Assembly: GCA_030528885.1 (NCBI GenBank)
Contig: JAUMXY010000009.1
Coordinates: forward strand, 1 to 62,601
DNA: 62,601 bases
Source of the DNA: Bacteroidales bacterium
GTDB taxonomy: Bacteria > Bacteroidota > Bacteroidia > Bacteroidales > Bacteroidaceae
Reading direction: 5' to 3'
Positions within the stretch are counted from its first letter, which is position 1. Each line of letters begins with the position of its first letter. The notes beneath the pieces were generated by a model that was not told the DNA's origin, did not search any database, and worked only from the letters and a program-made list of their open reading frames with translations. Positions 16,371-25,449 of the stretch are shown here, in pieces. The translations under genes were made by a program, and so were the position numbers.

Positions 16371-18686
16371 TTAGAAAAGGCTTCCTATTTGATAAATGAG
16401 CATTGAGGCGAGCCATGCAAGCAGAGTGGTGTAGAGGGCGGTTAGACCTGCCCAACTCCATTTGCCCGACTCGTTTTTGATGCCAATGCATGTGGCGAAG
16501 CAAGGCATGTATAGAAGAACGAATATCATGAAGCAGAATGCCGTCAATGCGCTCATGCCGCTGGCCGCTATGTCGCCATGGTAGAGGACCGACATGGTGC
16601 TGGCAACGATTTCTTTGGCACCAATGCCTGTGACGAGCGCCACGCCCTCCTTCCATTGCAATCCGCATGGTTCGATGACGGGTTCTATGAATTTGCCTAT
16701 CTGCCCTATGTAGCTGAGTTCCATCTGTTGCTCTTCCGTTGCATCCTCGTGATGGGGGAAGTAGCTGAGCGCCCAGATGGCGATGCTGGCCACGAGAATG
16801 GTCGTCCCCATCTTCTTGAGGTACTGCTTTCCCTTTTCCCAAGTGTGCCTGCTCACGCTTTTCATAGACGGCATGCGATAAGGGGGTAGCTCCATGACGA
16901 AGGGACTGCTTTCACCTTTGACGACGAAGCGGCTGAATATCTTCGCCATCAATACGCTGAACAATATGCCCGTCAAATATAGCCCCAGCAAGATGAGCGC
17001 TGAATGATTGGGGAAGAATGCGCCAATGATGATGATGTAGACAGGCAAGCGTGCAGAGCATGACATGAGAGGGAGGATAAGCATTGTGATGAGCCTCGAT
17101 TTCCTGTCCTCAATCGTGCGTGTAGCCATGATGGCAGGGATGTTGCAGCCGAATCCCATAATCATGGGGATGAAGGATTTGCCATGCAATCCCATGCGAT
17201 GCATGATGCTGTCCATGATGAAAGCTGCTCGTGCCATATAGCCGCTGTCTTCCATCCATGAGATGAACGCGTAGAGTATCAGTATGTTGGGCAGGAAAAT
17301 AATCACACCTCCCACGCCTCCAATGATGCCGTCCACCAGCAGCGCCTTCAACGGGCCCTCAGCCATCTGCGAGCCGATGAGGTCGCCCAGCCACCCGATG
17401 ATAGCATCAATCCAATCCATAGGGTATTGGCCTATGTTGAAGGTGCAGAAAAACATGATGTACATCAGGAGAAGGAAGATAGGGTAGCCCCAGAGTTGGT
17501 GCGTCACTACGGCGTCAATCTGCTTGGTCATAAGCCTTTTGTGCCGGTTCGCCTTCTTGAAGGTCTCTTTCAGCGCACCCTGTATGAAGCCGTATTTGGC
17601 GTCTGTGATAGTTGACTCGCTGTCTTCGTTTATTTCTTTCAGGATATTCTTCTGGCACAACTCTCTCTGCGCAAAGATTTCGTTGCAGTTGTCAAGCTGT
17701 CTGACGATGCCCTCCACCTGTGAGTCGTTTTCCAGCAGCTTGATGGAGAGAAATCGTGCAGAGTAGTTTTGATGAGGTTCAGGATTCTTGCGTATCAAAC
17801 GTTCTATTTGTGCGATGTTCTCTTCAAGCAAAACTCCATGATTGATGTGTATGTGCCTGGCTATTCTTTGCTTACCTTCCGCGATTTTGATGGTTTGTCG
17901 AAACAGCTCCTTGATGCCTTCGCCCGTCTTTCCAATAGTTGGAACGATAGGGGTTCCCAGCAAGGCTCCCAGCTGGTCAGCATCGAGATTGTTGCCACTC
18001 TCGCGCAATTCGTCATACATGTTAAGTGCAATAATCATAGGCACGTCCATGTCGATGAGCTGCGTTGTCAGGTAAAGGTTTCTTTCGATGTTGCTGGCGT
18101 CGATGACATTGATGATGATGTCTGGATGCTGCTCAATGATGTACTTGCGCACATACAGCTCTTCAGGCGTGTAGGTGGACAGCGAGTAAGTTCCAGGCAA
18201 ATCTACAAGATTGAAATGATACCCCTCAAAATCAAAATGCCCCACTTTGGCATCGACTGTGACGCCGGAATAGTTGCCAACACGTTCATGCGCCCCGCTG
18301 GCAATGTTGAAGAGGCTGGTCTTTCCACAGTTAGGGTTGCCGACAAGCACAATGTTCAGTTCCTTTTCCTTTTCTTGCGCCACCCTGTGGAGAATATCTT
18401 CACATCCGTCTTCCAATATGCCTTGCGAGGTGAGATGTTGCGCTTCCCACGCTCTTGCTTCCTCTTCGCTCACTACTTCAACTAATTCAGCTTCAGCACG
18501 TCGCAGGCTTACTTCATAGTCCATTATTTTATATTTCACAGGGTCGTGCAGAGGTGCATTGAGAAGCACTTCCACACTTTTGCCTTTGATAAATCCCATT
18601 TCGACAATGCGTTTCCTGAATCCGCCATGTCCTTTCACGCGCACGATGACGCCTTTCTCTCCTGTATGCAGTTCTGACAGTTTCAT
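16371..18686 (-). CDS. feoB: Ferrous iron transporter, FeoA-FeoB fusion
   Basis: A 771-residue fusion. Residues 1-73 form an SH3-like FeoA domain (MKLSELHTGEKGVIVRVKG). The GTPase domain follows with G1 LVGNPNCGKTSLFN, a G2 Thr in the GNYSGVTVD region, G3 DLPGTYSL and G4 ALNMYDE. The membrane part (about 380-771) has the gate motifs GCNIPAIMATRTIE and CSARLPVYI of FeoB. It imports Fe2+ across the inner membrane. The fusion places the regulator in cis, as usual in Bacteroidales. The Cys-rich partner follows, and a hemerythrin-like regulator is divergent upstream. A well-formed promoter lies at 18735-18766. Confidence 0.97.
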   Translation of the reverse strand: MKLSELHTGEKGVIVRVKGHGGFRKRIVEMGFIKGKSVEVLLNAPLHDPVKYKIMDYEVSLRRAEAELVEVVSEEEARAWEAQHLTSQGILEDGCEDILHRVAQEKEKELNIVLVGNPNCGKTSLFNIASGAHERVGNYSGVTVDAKVGHFDFEGYHFNLVDLPGTYSLSTYTPEELYVRKYIIEQHPDIIINVIDASNIERNLYLTTQLIDMDVPMIIALNMYDELRESGNNLDADQLGALLGTPIVPTIGKTGEGIKELFRQTIKIAEGKQRIARHIHINHGVLLEENIAQIERLIRKNPEPHQNYSARFLSIKLLENDSQVEGIVRQLDNCNEIFAQRELCQKNILKEINEDSESTITDAKYGFIQGALKETFKKANRHKRLMTKQIDAVVTHQLWGYPIFLLLMYIMFFCTFNIGQYPMDWIDAIIGWLGDLIGSQMAEGPLKALLVDGIIGGVGGVIIFLPNILILYAFISWMEDSGYMARAAFIMDSIMHRMGLHGKSFIPMIMGFGCNIPAIMATRTIEDRKSRLITMLILPLMSCSARLPVYIIIIGAFFPNHSALILLGLYLTGILFSVLMAKIFSRFVVKGESSPFVMELPPYRMPSMKSVSRHTWEKGKQYLKKMGTTILVASIAIWALSYFPHHEDATEEQQMELSYIGQIGKFIEPVIEPCGLQWKEGVALVTGIGAKEIVASTMSVLYHGDIAASGMSALTAFCFMIFVLLYMPCFATCIGIKNESGKWSWAGLTALYTTLLAWLASMLIYQIGSLF

Positions 18687-18734
18687 CCTTTCTCGTTTTG
18701 TGGATGTTTTTTATGCTTTTGTTGATTTTCGCTA

Positions 18735-18766
18735 CAAAGTTACAACCTTTCAGACAACTAAACAAT
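18735..18766 (-). promoter_or_regulatory. feoAB promoter
   Basis: On the minus strand ATTG (18763-18766), 20 bases, then TAACTTTG (18735-18742), about 50 bases before the feoAB start. It agrees well with the Bacteroidota promoter consensus. No clear Fur box was picked out by eye. Confidence 0.65.
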
Positions 18767-18923
18767 ACCCAATTTTCAGTATTTGTACCTATTTCTTTCA
18801 GAAAATGCTACATTCTTCCTTTTTTTTAACTAACTTTGTCACCATAATTAACAATTACTTGCATATTCCGTGCGATTGCTAAACGCAAAGCGCGAAAGAT
18901 GCAGTTTGTAAGAGAGAGAAGAA

Positions 18924-19877
18924 ATGGCAAGTCTTTATAAATCCACAGACAAGTTGAGCAATGTCCTTGCAAATGATTACCGTTTGCTGCAAGTGATGAG
19001 CCGTTTTGGTATATCCTTGGGCTTTGGAGAAAAGACAATAGCAGAAGTTTGTTCCCAATGCGGCGCAGATGCAGACACCTTTCTTGCCATCATCAACTAT
19101 ATCAAAAATGGAGCTGAAGATAAGCTGCAGAATGTAGATGCCGTCAGGGTCTCGTCCGTATTGAGCTATCTGAAGCGAACCCACACCTATTTTCTCGACT
19201 ACCTGTTCCCAAGCATCAGGTTCCACTTGCTTAACGCTATAGATTGCTCTGTACGGAACGAGATAGCCTTCCTCATATTGAAATTCTTTGACGAATATGT
19301 GGAAGAAGTGCGCAAGCACATGGAAAGCGAGGAAAGCACCATCCATGCCTATGTGGAGAAAATGCTGGACGGCGATAGCGTGACGATAGAAAACAGCCAA
19401 TTGCTGTCGCGCCACCACGAAATCATTGAGGCAAAACTGAAAGAACTCAAGAATCTCTTCATACAGTACTATCCTCAAAAAGAGAACAACGAGAAGCTCA
19501 ACTCTGTCCTCCTCTCCATTTACCAGGCAGAAGAAGACCTGAGCATCCATTGCTTAGTCGAGGACAACATCTTCTCTCCAGCCGTTCGCCGTCTCGAGCA
19601 TCAGGCAAAAACACGCGCGCTCAACAAAAGCGAAAAGCCAGCCGCGTCGCCGCAATCAGCAGAGGAACAGCTCTCGGAAAGAGAGAAAGAAATCGTTGTC
19701 TGCGTAGCCAAAGGAATGTCAAACAAAGAGATAGCGGATACGCTATTCCTCTCTGTCAATACTGTGACAACCCATCGACGCAACATAGCACGAAAGTTGC
19801 AGATACACTCTCCTGCCGGCATAACCATCTATGCCATCGTCAACAAATTGGTGACGCTCGACGAAATAAATGTGTAA
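18924..19877 (+). CDS. Hemerythrin-like / LuxR-type fusion regulator
   Basis: A 317-residue protein with an unusual domain order. Residues ~1-65 resemble the N-terminal segment of RIC/ScdA iron-sulfur repair proteins (EVCSQCGAD). Residues ~80-215 are four helices with spaced metal-ligand candidates H87, H101, H122, E126, H154/H155 and H199 with D204 (HCLVED), as in hemerythrin HHE domains. The C-terminus (about 240-310) is a LuxR-type HTH (LSEREKEIVVCVAKGMSNKE, then NTVTTHRRNIARKL). It could sense oxygen, NO or iron through a di-iron site and control the divergent feoAB operon; that is inference. TAACTTTG at 18831-18838 may be its -7 box. gmd follows after 38 bases. Confidence 0.8.
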   Translation: MASLYKSTDKLSNVLANDYRLLQVMSRFGISLGFGEKTIAEVCSQCGADADTFLAIINYIKNGAEDKLQNVDAVRVSSVLSYLKRTHTYFLDYLFPSIRFHLLNAIDCSVRNEIAFLILKFFDEYVEEVRKHMESEESTIHAYVEKMLDGDSVTIENSQLLSRHHEIIEAKLKELKNLFIQYYPQKENNEKLNSVLLSIYQAEEDLSIHCLVEDNIFSPAVRRLEHQAKTRALNKSEKPAASPQSAEEQLSEREKEIVVCVAKGMSNKEIADTLFLSVNTVTTHRRNIARKLQIHSPAGITIYAIVNKLVTLDEINV

Positions 19878-19915
19878 AATCAAATGATGAATTGATATAT
19901 TAACTATTAATTATT

Positions 19916-21025
19916 ATGGAAAGAAAAGTTGCATTAATCACAGGTATCACCGGTCAAGACGGTTCATACCTTTCTGAATTCCTCTTGGCAAAAGGCTACG
20001 AAGTGCATGGCACCATCCGTCGCTCCTCTGTTGACTATCGCGAGCGCATCGCCCACCTCGAAGGCACACCTAACTTTCACCTCCACTACGCTGATTTGGG
20101 AGACTCCATGTCCATCCTCCAGGTAGTGAGCAAAGTAAAGCCAACAGAGATATACAACCTGGCTGCCCAGTCGCACGTGCAGGTCAGCTTCGACTCTCCT
20201 GAGTTCACAGCCGACGTAGACGCTGTTGGCGTGCTCCGTGTGCTCGAAGCCGTGCGCCTTTGCGGCTTGGCCGACAAGTGCCGCATCTACCAGGCATCCA
20301 CTTCAGAGCTTTACGGCAAGGTAGAAGAAGTTCCACAGAACGAAAACACACCATTCCACCCATATTCACCTTATGCTGTAGCAAAGCTCTACGGCTTCTG
20401 GATAGTAAAAGAATACCGTGAAGCATACAACATGTACTGCTGCTCAGGCATCCTCTTCAACCACGAGTCAGAGCGCCGTGGCGAAACCTTCGTGACAAGA
20501 AAGATTACGCTTGCTGCCGCACGCATCGCACAGGGCAAGCAAGACAAGCTCTACCTGGGCAACCTCTCCTCGCTTCGCGACTGGGGCTATGCCAAGGACT
20601 ACGTGGAGTGCATGTGGCTCATTCTCCAGCAGGAAAAGCCGGAAGACTTCGTCATCGCCACAGGCGTTCAGCACTCTGTTCGTGAATTTGCCTACTACGC
20701 ATTCAAGGCTGCAGGCATCGAACTGAAGTTTGAAGGCGAAGACATGAACGAAAAGGGCATCTGCGTAGCAGGACCTGAACACCTTATTGGCAAGACTCTG
20801 GTCGAGGTGTCAGAAGACTTCTACCGTCCAACCGATGTGGTCAACCTGTGGGGTGACCCGACCAAGGCGAAAGAGAAGCTCGGATGGAACCCTCAGACAA
20901 CCTCTTTCGAGCAGCTCGTTTCTATTATGGTAAAGCATGACATGGAGAAAGTAGCAGCCGACCACGTGGCGTCAGTCATGAGAACAAACCTGGCAGAGTA
21001 CCTCGAAAAGGGACTCGTAAAGTAA
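19916..21025 (+). CDS. gmd: GDP-mannose 4,6-dehydratase
   Basis: A 369-residue short-chain dehydrogenase/reductase of the extended type. The NADP-binding motif [19 protein letters not shown] is at the N-terminus, [10 protein letters not shown] carries the catalytic Thr/Ser-Glu, and [19 protein letters not shown] holds the YxxxK pair. [20 protein letters not shown] is a Gmd hallmark. It turns GDP-mannose into GDP-4-keto-6-deoxymannose for the next enzyme. fcl starts 7 bases later. Confidence 0.97.
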   Translation: MERKVALITGITGQDGSYLSEFLLAKGYEVHGTIRRSSVDYRERIAHLEGTPNFHLHYADLGDSMSILQVVSKVKPTEIYNLAAQSHVQVSFDSPEFTADVDAVGVLRVLEAVRLCGLADKCRIYQASTSELYGKVEEVPQNENTPFHPYSPYAVAKLYGFWIVKEYREAYNMYCCSGILFNHESERRGETFVTRKITLAAARIAQGKQDKLYLGNLSSLRDWGYAKDYVECMWLILQQEKPEDFVIATGVQHSVREFAYYAFKAAGIELKFEGEDMNEKGICVAGPEHLIGKTLVEVSEDFYRPTDVVNLWGDPTKAKEKLGWNPQTTSFEQLVSIMVKHDMEKVAADHVASVMRTNLAEYLEKGLVK

Positions 21026-21032
21026 AGAACCT

Positions 21033-22232
21033 ATGGCATTAGATAAGACATCCAAAATATTTGTAGCAGGTCATCGCGGCTTGGTAGGTTCAGCCATCTG
21101 GAATAACCTCAAAGCACGCGGTTACGAAAACCTCGTGGGTAAATCCCATTCAGAGCTCGATTTGCTCGATCCGGTGGCTGTCAAGCGCTTCTTCGACGAG
21201 GAACAGCCCGATGCCGTAGTGCTGGCTGCAGCACACGTGGGAGGCATCATGGCCAACCTCCAGTATCGCGCAGACTTCATCTACCAGAACCTGCAGATAC
21301 AGCAGAATGTCATTGGAGAAGCTTGGAAGCATGGAGTCAAGAAGCTCCTCTTCCTCGGCTCCACCTGCATCTATCCAGGCGAAGCTCCGCAGCCAATGCC
21401 AGAAGACTGCCTGCTCACCTCGCCGCTTGAATACACCAACGAGCCTTACGCCATCGCCAAGATTGCAGGATTGAAAATGTGCGAATCCTTCAACCTCCAG
21501 TATGGCACCAACTACATAGCTGTCATGCCGACCAATCTCTATGGTCCCAACGACAACTTCCATCTCGAAAACTCCCACGTCCTCCCTGCCATGATACGCA
21601 AGATACATCTGGCAAAATGCCTGAACGAAGGCAATTGGGAAGCTGTGCGCAAAGACTTGGGACTTCGACCCGTATCCATGAAAGTGCCCAAGATGGTAGA
21701 CGGACAAGGAGCGCAAGACGAACACGACTCCAAAGCCACCCAAACCATCATGGCAACAGCCATGAGCGACGAATACACCATCCTTCAAGTCTTACGCCAC
21801 TATGGCATCACGCCAGAAGCCGTAACCCTTTGGGGAACAGGCGCTCCCATGCGTGAATTCCTCTGGAGCGAAGAGATGGCAGATGCCTCCGTTCACTGCC
21901 TGCTCAATGTCGATTTCAAAGATGTTGTCGAGAAGAGCGACTTCGTTGTCAATCGCGACGGAATTCAAGAAATACGCAACTGCCACATCAACGTAGGTAC
22001 AGGCAAGGAAATCTCTATCAGAGAGGTAGCAGAGCGCATTATGCAGGAAATAGGTTTCAAAGGAGAGCTGCGGTGGGATACCACCAAGCCAGACGGAACG
22101 CTCAAGAAACTCACCGACGTGAGCAAGCTCCATCGTCTCGGCTGGCACCACACCATCGAGATAGATGAAGGCGTCCGCCGCCTCTACGAATGGTATCTGC
22201 AAGGCATCTGCATCAACCATCAGCAAGGTTAA
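21033..22232 (+). CDS. fcl: GDP-L-fucose synthase (long Bacteroidota form)
   Basis: A 399-residue epimerase/reductase completing GDP-L-fucose synthesis. KIFVAGHRGLVGSAIW is the NADP site, FLGSTCIYPG the Ser region and YAIAKIAGLKMCE the YxxxK pair. It is about 75 residues longer than the E. coli enzyme because of an insert near residues 195-265 (KDLGLRPVSMKVPKMVDGQG and after), common in this phylum. GDP-fucose feeds capsule, LPS or protein glycosylation. It follows gmd by 7 bases and is closed by a terminator. Confidence 0.96.
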   Translation: MALDKTSKIFVAGHRGLVGSAIWNNLKARGYENLVGKSHSELDLLDPVAVKRFFDEEQPDAVVLAAAHVGGIMANLQYRADFIYQNLQIQQNVIGEAWKHGVKKLLFLGSTCIYPGEAPQPMPEDCLLTSPLEYTNEPYAIAKIAGLKMCESFNLQYGTNYIAVMPTNLYGPNDNFHLENSHVLPAMIRKIHLAKCLNEGNWEAVRKDLGLRPVSMKVPKMVDGQGAQDEHDSKATQTIMATAMSDEYTILQVLRHYGITPEAVTLWGTGAPMREFLWSEEMADASVHCLLNVDFKDVVEKSDFVVNRDGIQEIRNCHINVGTGKEISIREVAERIMQEIGFKGELRWDTTKPDGTLKKLTDVSKLHRLGWHHTIEIDEGVRRLYEWYLQGICINHQQG

Positions 22233-22276
22233 GACTCCCATCCTCGCCCTCAGGCGCATTGGATACATATAAGCAA

Positions 22277-22312
22277 GAGAATCTGTGCAACCATGTGCAG
22301 GTTCTCTTTTTT
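22277..22312 (+). terminator. Terminator of gmd-fcl
   Basis: GAGAATCTGTGC pairs over 12 positions (three G-T pairs) with GTGCAGGTTCTC, followed by T6. Confidence 0.75.
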
Positions 22313-22447
22313 GCGAGCACTCGCAAATGGGAAGGTTGCGCAGAGAAGGGCGTTAGGAAAGGCTTGTATGATGTATATGACCCTGCTGGACTCGACAAAT
22401 CTGAGCGACTTCTTATTGTAGAAATATTTGGTGTATAATCTTCAATA

Positions 22448-22874
22448 AACGTGAGTTCGATATAACAAAGCTATGTTTTTTGTAGTGCCTCGCAAAGCGA
22501 CTCCTTATATCGAACTGACGTTTTAGATAACGTGTCGTACCCGAGGGGTGCGCTTTTTGTGCCCTTTTTTCTCCAAAATTCCAAATCGTTGATACTCAGA
22601 CATGCCGCCCGTGTCGGAAATAATAGGCACAGGGTGTTCGTGTTATTATGCACACGGTGTCTGAAACCTTGTCTGCACGGTGTGCGTTTGCAGCCACTTG
22701 CCCAGCCCTCCTCAAAAAGAAAAGAGGCACAAGGTGAAAATGCCCTGTGCCTCCATGCTGAAGTGTCAGTGCCTGACAAGTGTCGTGAACGTTTGGAAAG
22801 GTGAGTTCGATACGACAAAAATAAGTTTATTGTAGTGCCTCTACGAGGCGGAATATTCATATCGAACTGACGTT
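22448..22874 (+). repeat. Interspersed composite repeat, copy A (complete)
   Basis: Two palindromic ~75-bp units (22448-22522 and 22801-22874) flank a ~280-bp core. The left unit runs from AACGTGAGTTCGATATAA to TTATATCGAACTGACGTT, its inverted complement with one mismatch. The flanks show TCAATAA at 22442-22448 and again at 22874-22880, a likely 7-bp target duplication. The tips match those of the IS982-family remnants. Open frames in the core exist on both strands and look incidental. Copies B and C lie at 33296 and 45273. I read it as a non-autonomous mobile element. Confidence 0.8.
22625..22778 (+). other. Folded core of copy A
   Basis: AGGCACAGGG (22625-22634) pairs perfectly with CCCTGTGCCT (22743-22752). 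The same 3' arm can instead pair locally with GAGGCACA (22724-22731). TGTCAG-TGC-CTGACA at 22764-22778 is a separate hairpin. All arms are kept in the three repeat copies. Whether RNA is made from it cannot be seen. Confidence 0.5.
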
Positions 22875-22934
22875 CAATAAGAAGGAAAGGGTGAGTTTTT
22901 GAGTTTTTTAAGTTGTTGCAGTTCTGGAAAAAGG

Positions 22935-22964
22935 AAGAGGGAGTGTTTGATGACACTCCCTCTT
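22935..22964 (-). terminator. Terminator of the GH35 gene
   Basis: AAGAGGGAGTGT pairs perfectly with ACACTCCCTCTT around a 6-base loop, followed on the minus strand by a pyrimidine-rich, T-rich tract. It lies 24 bases after the GH35 stop. Confidence 0.8.
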
Positions 22965-22988
22965 TGGTCTTGTGTATGGATGTTGCTC

Positions 22989-25358
22989 TTAGTAGAGGTA
23001 AACCTTGTAGTTCTTGACGCTGCCTGGGGCACCTTGCTCTGCGCGTGGGAGGTATTCCAGGGCGGTGATGGTCTGCTGGCTGCCGAGGTCGATGACGAGA
23101 AGGTGGGGCAGGGATGCGCTCTTCTCTGTCTGCCAGTAGGTTGACTCCTGAAGGTCGAACACCTTATCGCCAGTGTGGTTGCCGTTTTCTTCTTCGCTGT
23201 TGGCGTACTTGGTTCTCCAAGGTTCGCGTGAGATGCGCTTGCCGTCAGCGCCTTGCAGGTAGAGCTCGGCTATGGCTACGCGGTCGTTTTCCTTCTGTGT
23301 GGAGAGGCACTCGATGGCGAGGTATCGTCCCTTGGCTGGGGCGTTGAACTGGATGGTTTGCCAGCCGTTTCCTGTTTTGAATGCTCCTGTGGCAGCAGGT
23401 GTGGCGCTGTTGAGGTCGGGCTTGTCGCCGATGTTGTTGTGCTTGTTGCTCTTTTCGAGCTGCAGCTTGTTGAGCTCAGGCTCAGCCTGTCCCCATACGA
23501 CGGTTTCTTTTGGACCTGTAACATCGAGCACGATGATTTCGTTCTTTCCCTTCTTCAGCCAGCATCCAGGAATGAAGAGTGTCTGCTGAGGGCCGATTGA
23601 CCAGATGCGTCCCATTGCATGGCCGTTGACATACACTTGTCCTTTGCCCCATGTCTCGAAGTTAAGGAAGGTGTCGCCCACTTTCTTTAGGTTGAAGTAT
23701 CCACGATAATATCCGCGGTTGCCCCATGCCTTGACCTCGTTCTTGAAATAGTTGGAGTGGTATTCGTCAGCTTCTTTTCCATTGTAGCTGTCGAGCGCCT
23801 TGACCGCCACTTCGTAGTCATCAGGAATGCCCCATTTTTCCCATCCCTTGAGGGTGTAGCATACATCGTTGTTGTCAATTGTCGTTTCAATCTTCACATC
23901 GCCCACGATGCCCTTGAAGTCCTTGATGGCGCGTCCGAAGTTGATGCGTCCCATCGCTTCGACGAGGATGGTGAGCTTGTCGCCCTTCTTGACAGCAGGC
24001 AAGGTGACAGTCTTCTCGTTCTTCACGCGGTCCGTCTTGCCTACGAATGTGCTGTTGACGAATACTTGCGCATAATCGTGGCCTTCAAATGTGAGGGTGC
24101 TTGGCACAGGTATCTCAGGGAGCGCAACGGTGTAGAACATAGTTCCCCATCCCATGTCGGCATACTCGAAGGTGAGGTCGTTGGCGTCTTCGCCTGTTTC
24201 TTGTCCTCCACAGCCATAGACGAGTGGGGCGAATTCGTTGAGCTCGAACTTAGGCACGGTGATGATTGGCGCTACAGGCTTGGGCACAGCTGGAAGCTTC
24301 TTGTCGCTGTACTTCTGCATCATGTTGCGCAGTTCGTAGTACTTGGGGGTTGCCTGGCCGTATTCGTTGATGGGGGCGTCGTAGTCGTAGCTGGTCACAT
24401 CGGGCGCGAAGCCTGGTGAGTTGGCGCCTGCCCAATGGCCGAAGGATGTGCCTCCGTGTGTCATGTAGAGGGAGAAGGAGATGCCCTTGGAGAGCATTTC
24501 GTCAAGACCGGCCACCATATCCTTGGCTGAGCGTGTCTCGTGGCGTGCGCCCCACTTGTCGAACCATCCGCTCCAGAATTCAGAGCACATGAGGGGGGAG
24601 TTAGGACGCACCTCCTTGAGTTTGCGGAACTGGTCGTCGATGTTGGCGCCTGTGCCGAAGTTCATGGTCCAGACGAGGTCGTCAAGACCGTTGTTGAGGA
24701 AGTTGGACGCCCAGTCGCACTGGAAGAGGGCTACCTTGTCGAATCCTACAGAACGGAGGCAGTCACGTATCTCACTCACGTATTGCTTGTCAACGCCGTA
24801 GGAGCCGTATTCGTTCTCTACCTGCACCATGATGATAGGTCCGCCGTTCTGGATGGTGAGGGGCGCAAGCTGCTTGCCCACCTCAGTCTCAAATATTTTG
24901 ACGCGTTCCATGAAGTAAGGGTCGCGCTCGCGCAGACGTATGTCTTTCTTCTTCAAGAGCCACCAGGGCAGGCCGCCCATTTCCCACTCTGCACAAACGT
25001 ATGGGCCCGGACGCACGATGACGTACATGCCGTTTTTCTGGGCAAGGCGGCAGAATGCAGCTACGTCGTTGTTGCCTGTCCAGTCAAACTGGCCTTCTCT
25101 CTGCTCGTGGATGTTCCAGAAGATGTAGATGCAGACGGTGTTCATGCCCAGCGCCTTGCACATCTTCAGGCGGTGTTCCCAGTATTCTCGTGGAATGCGA
25201 GGGTAGTGTACTTCTGCGGCTTTCACGATGAAGGGTTCGCCATTCAGCAGGAATGTACCTTCACCAGCTTCGAATGTCCCCTTTGCTTTCTGTGCGCTGG
25301 CAGGAGCCGCAAGCATCAGCGCAAAAAGCAAGGAGAGGGAAAATAGGATTTTTCTCAT
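22989..25358 (-). CDS. Secreted beta-galactosidase, GH35
   Basis: A 789-residue exported enzyme. The signal peptide covers about residues 1-22 (FSLSLLFALMLAAPASAQ). The GH35 TIM barrel (about 30-340) has the acid/base Glu in QVENEYGSYG and the nucleophile Glu in MCSEFWSGWFDKWG. Galactose-binding jelly-roll domains follow, and the last ~130 residues form an F5/8 type C-like domain (VAIAELYLQGADG). It removes terminal beta-galactose from plant or host glycans; the exact linkage is not predictable. It is a single transcription unit with its own promoter and terminator, not part of a SusCD locus. Confidence 0.93.
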   Translation of the reverse strand: MRKILFSLSLLFALMLAAPASAQKAKGTFEAGEGTFLLNGEPFIVKAAEVHYPRIPREYWEHRLKMCKALGMNTVCIYIFWNIHEQREGQFDWTGNNDVAAFCRLAQKNGMYVIVRPGPYVCAEWEMGGLPWWLLKKKDIRLRERDPYFMERVKIFETEVGKQLAPLTIQNGGPIIMVQVENEYGSYGVDKQYVSEIRDCLRSVGFDKVALFQCDWASNFLNNGLDDLVWTMNFGTGANIDDQFRKLKEVRPNSPLMCSEFWSGWFDKWGARHETRSAKDMVAGLDEMLSKGISFSLYMTHGGTSFGHWAGANSPGFAPDVTSYDYDAPINEYGQATPKYYELRNMMQKYSDKKLPAVPKPVAPIITVPKFELNEFAPLVYGCGGQETGEDANDLTFEYADMGWGTMFYTVALPEIPVPSTLTFEGHDYAQVFVNSTFVGKTDRVKNEKTVTLPAVKKGDKLTILVEAMGRINFGRAIKDFKGIVGDVKIETTIDNNDVCYTLKGWEKWGIPDDYEVAVKALDSYNGKEADEYHSNYFKNEVKAWGNRGYYRGYFNLKKVGDTFLNFETWGKGQVYVNGHAMGRIWSIGPQQTLFIPGCWLKKGKNEIIVLDVTGPKETVVWGQAEPELNKLQLEKSNKHNNIGDKPDLNSATPAATGAFKTGNGWQTIQFNAPAKGRYLAIECLSTQKENDRVAIAELYLQGADGKRISREPWRTKYANSEEENGNHTGDKVFDLQESTYWQTEKSASLPHLLVIDLGSQQTITALEYLPRAEQGAPGSVKNYKVYLY

Positions 25359-25397
25359 GGTTGTTATAAATAGGTTTTAAAAGTTGTTATCTGTTGA

Positions 25398-25428
25398 CAA
25401 AGGTAAGACAATTTGAATAAAAAACAAA
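25398..25428 (-). promoter_or_regulatory. Promoter of the GH35 gene
   Basis: On the minus strand TTTG (25425-25428), 19 bases and TACCTTTG (25398-25405), 40 bases before the start codon. It lies between the trmD stop and GH35, showing that GH35 is transcribed separately. Confidence 0.65.
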
Positions 25429-25449
25429 ATTCTGCCGTTTTTTTCAACG

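Noticed and set aside
17769-18485. 238-codon plus-strand frame opposite feoAB
   Set aside because: Antisense shadow of the FeoB GTPase domain, with no domain features.
22448-22874. CRISPR array or tandem repeat interpretation of the repeated units
   Set aside because: The units are palindromes with one fixed core, not regularly spaced short repeats with varying spacers.
22471-22956. 161-codon minus-strand frame over repeat copy A
   Set aside because: It lies in the mobile repeat, overlaps an equally open plus-strand frame, and continues into unique flanking sequence; incidental.
24540-25346. Long open frame (268 codons) on the plus strand opposite GH35
   Set aside because: It is the antisense shadow of a well-supported GH35 gene, and its composition follows the codon pattern of the other strand.
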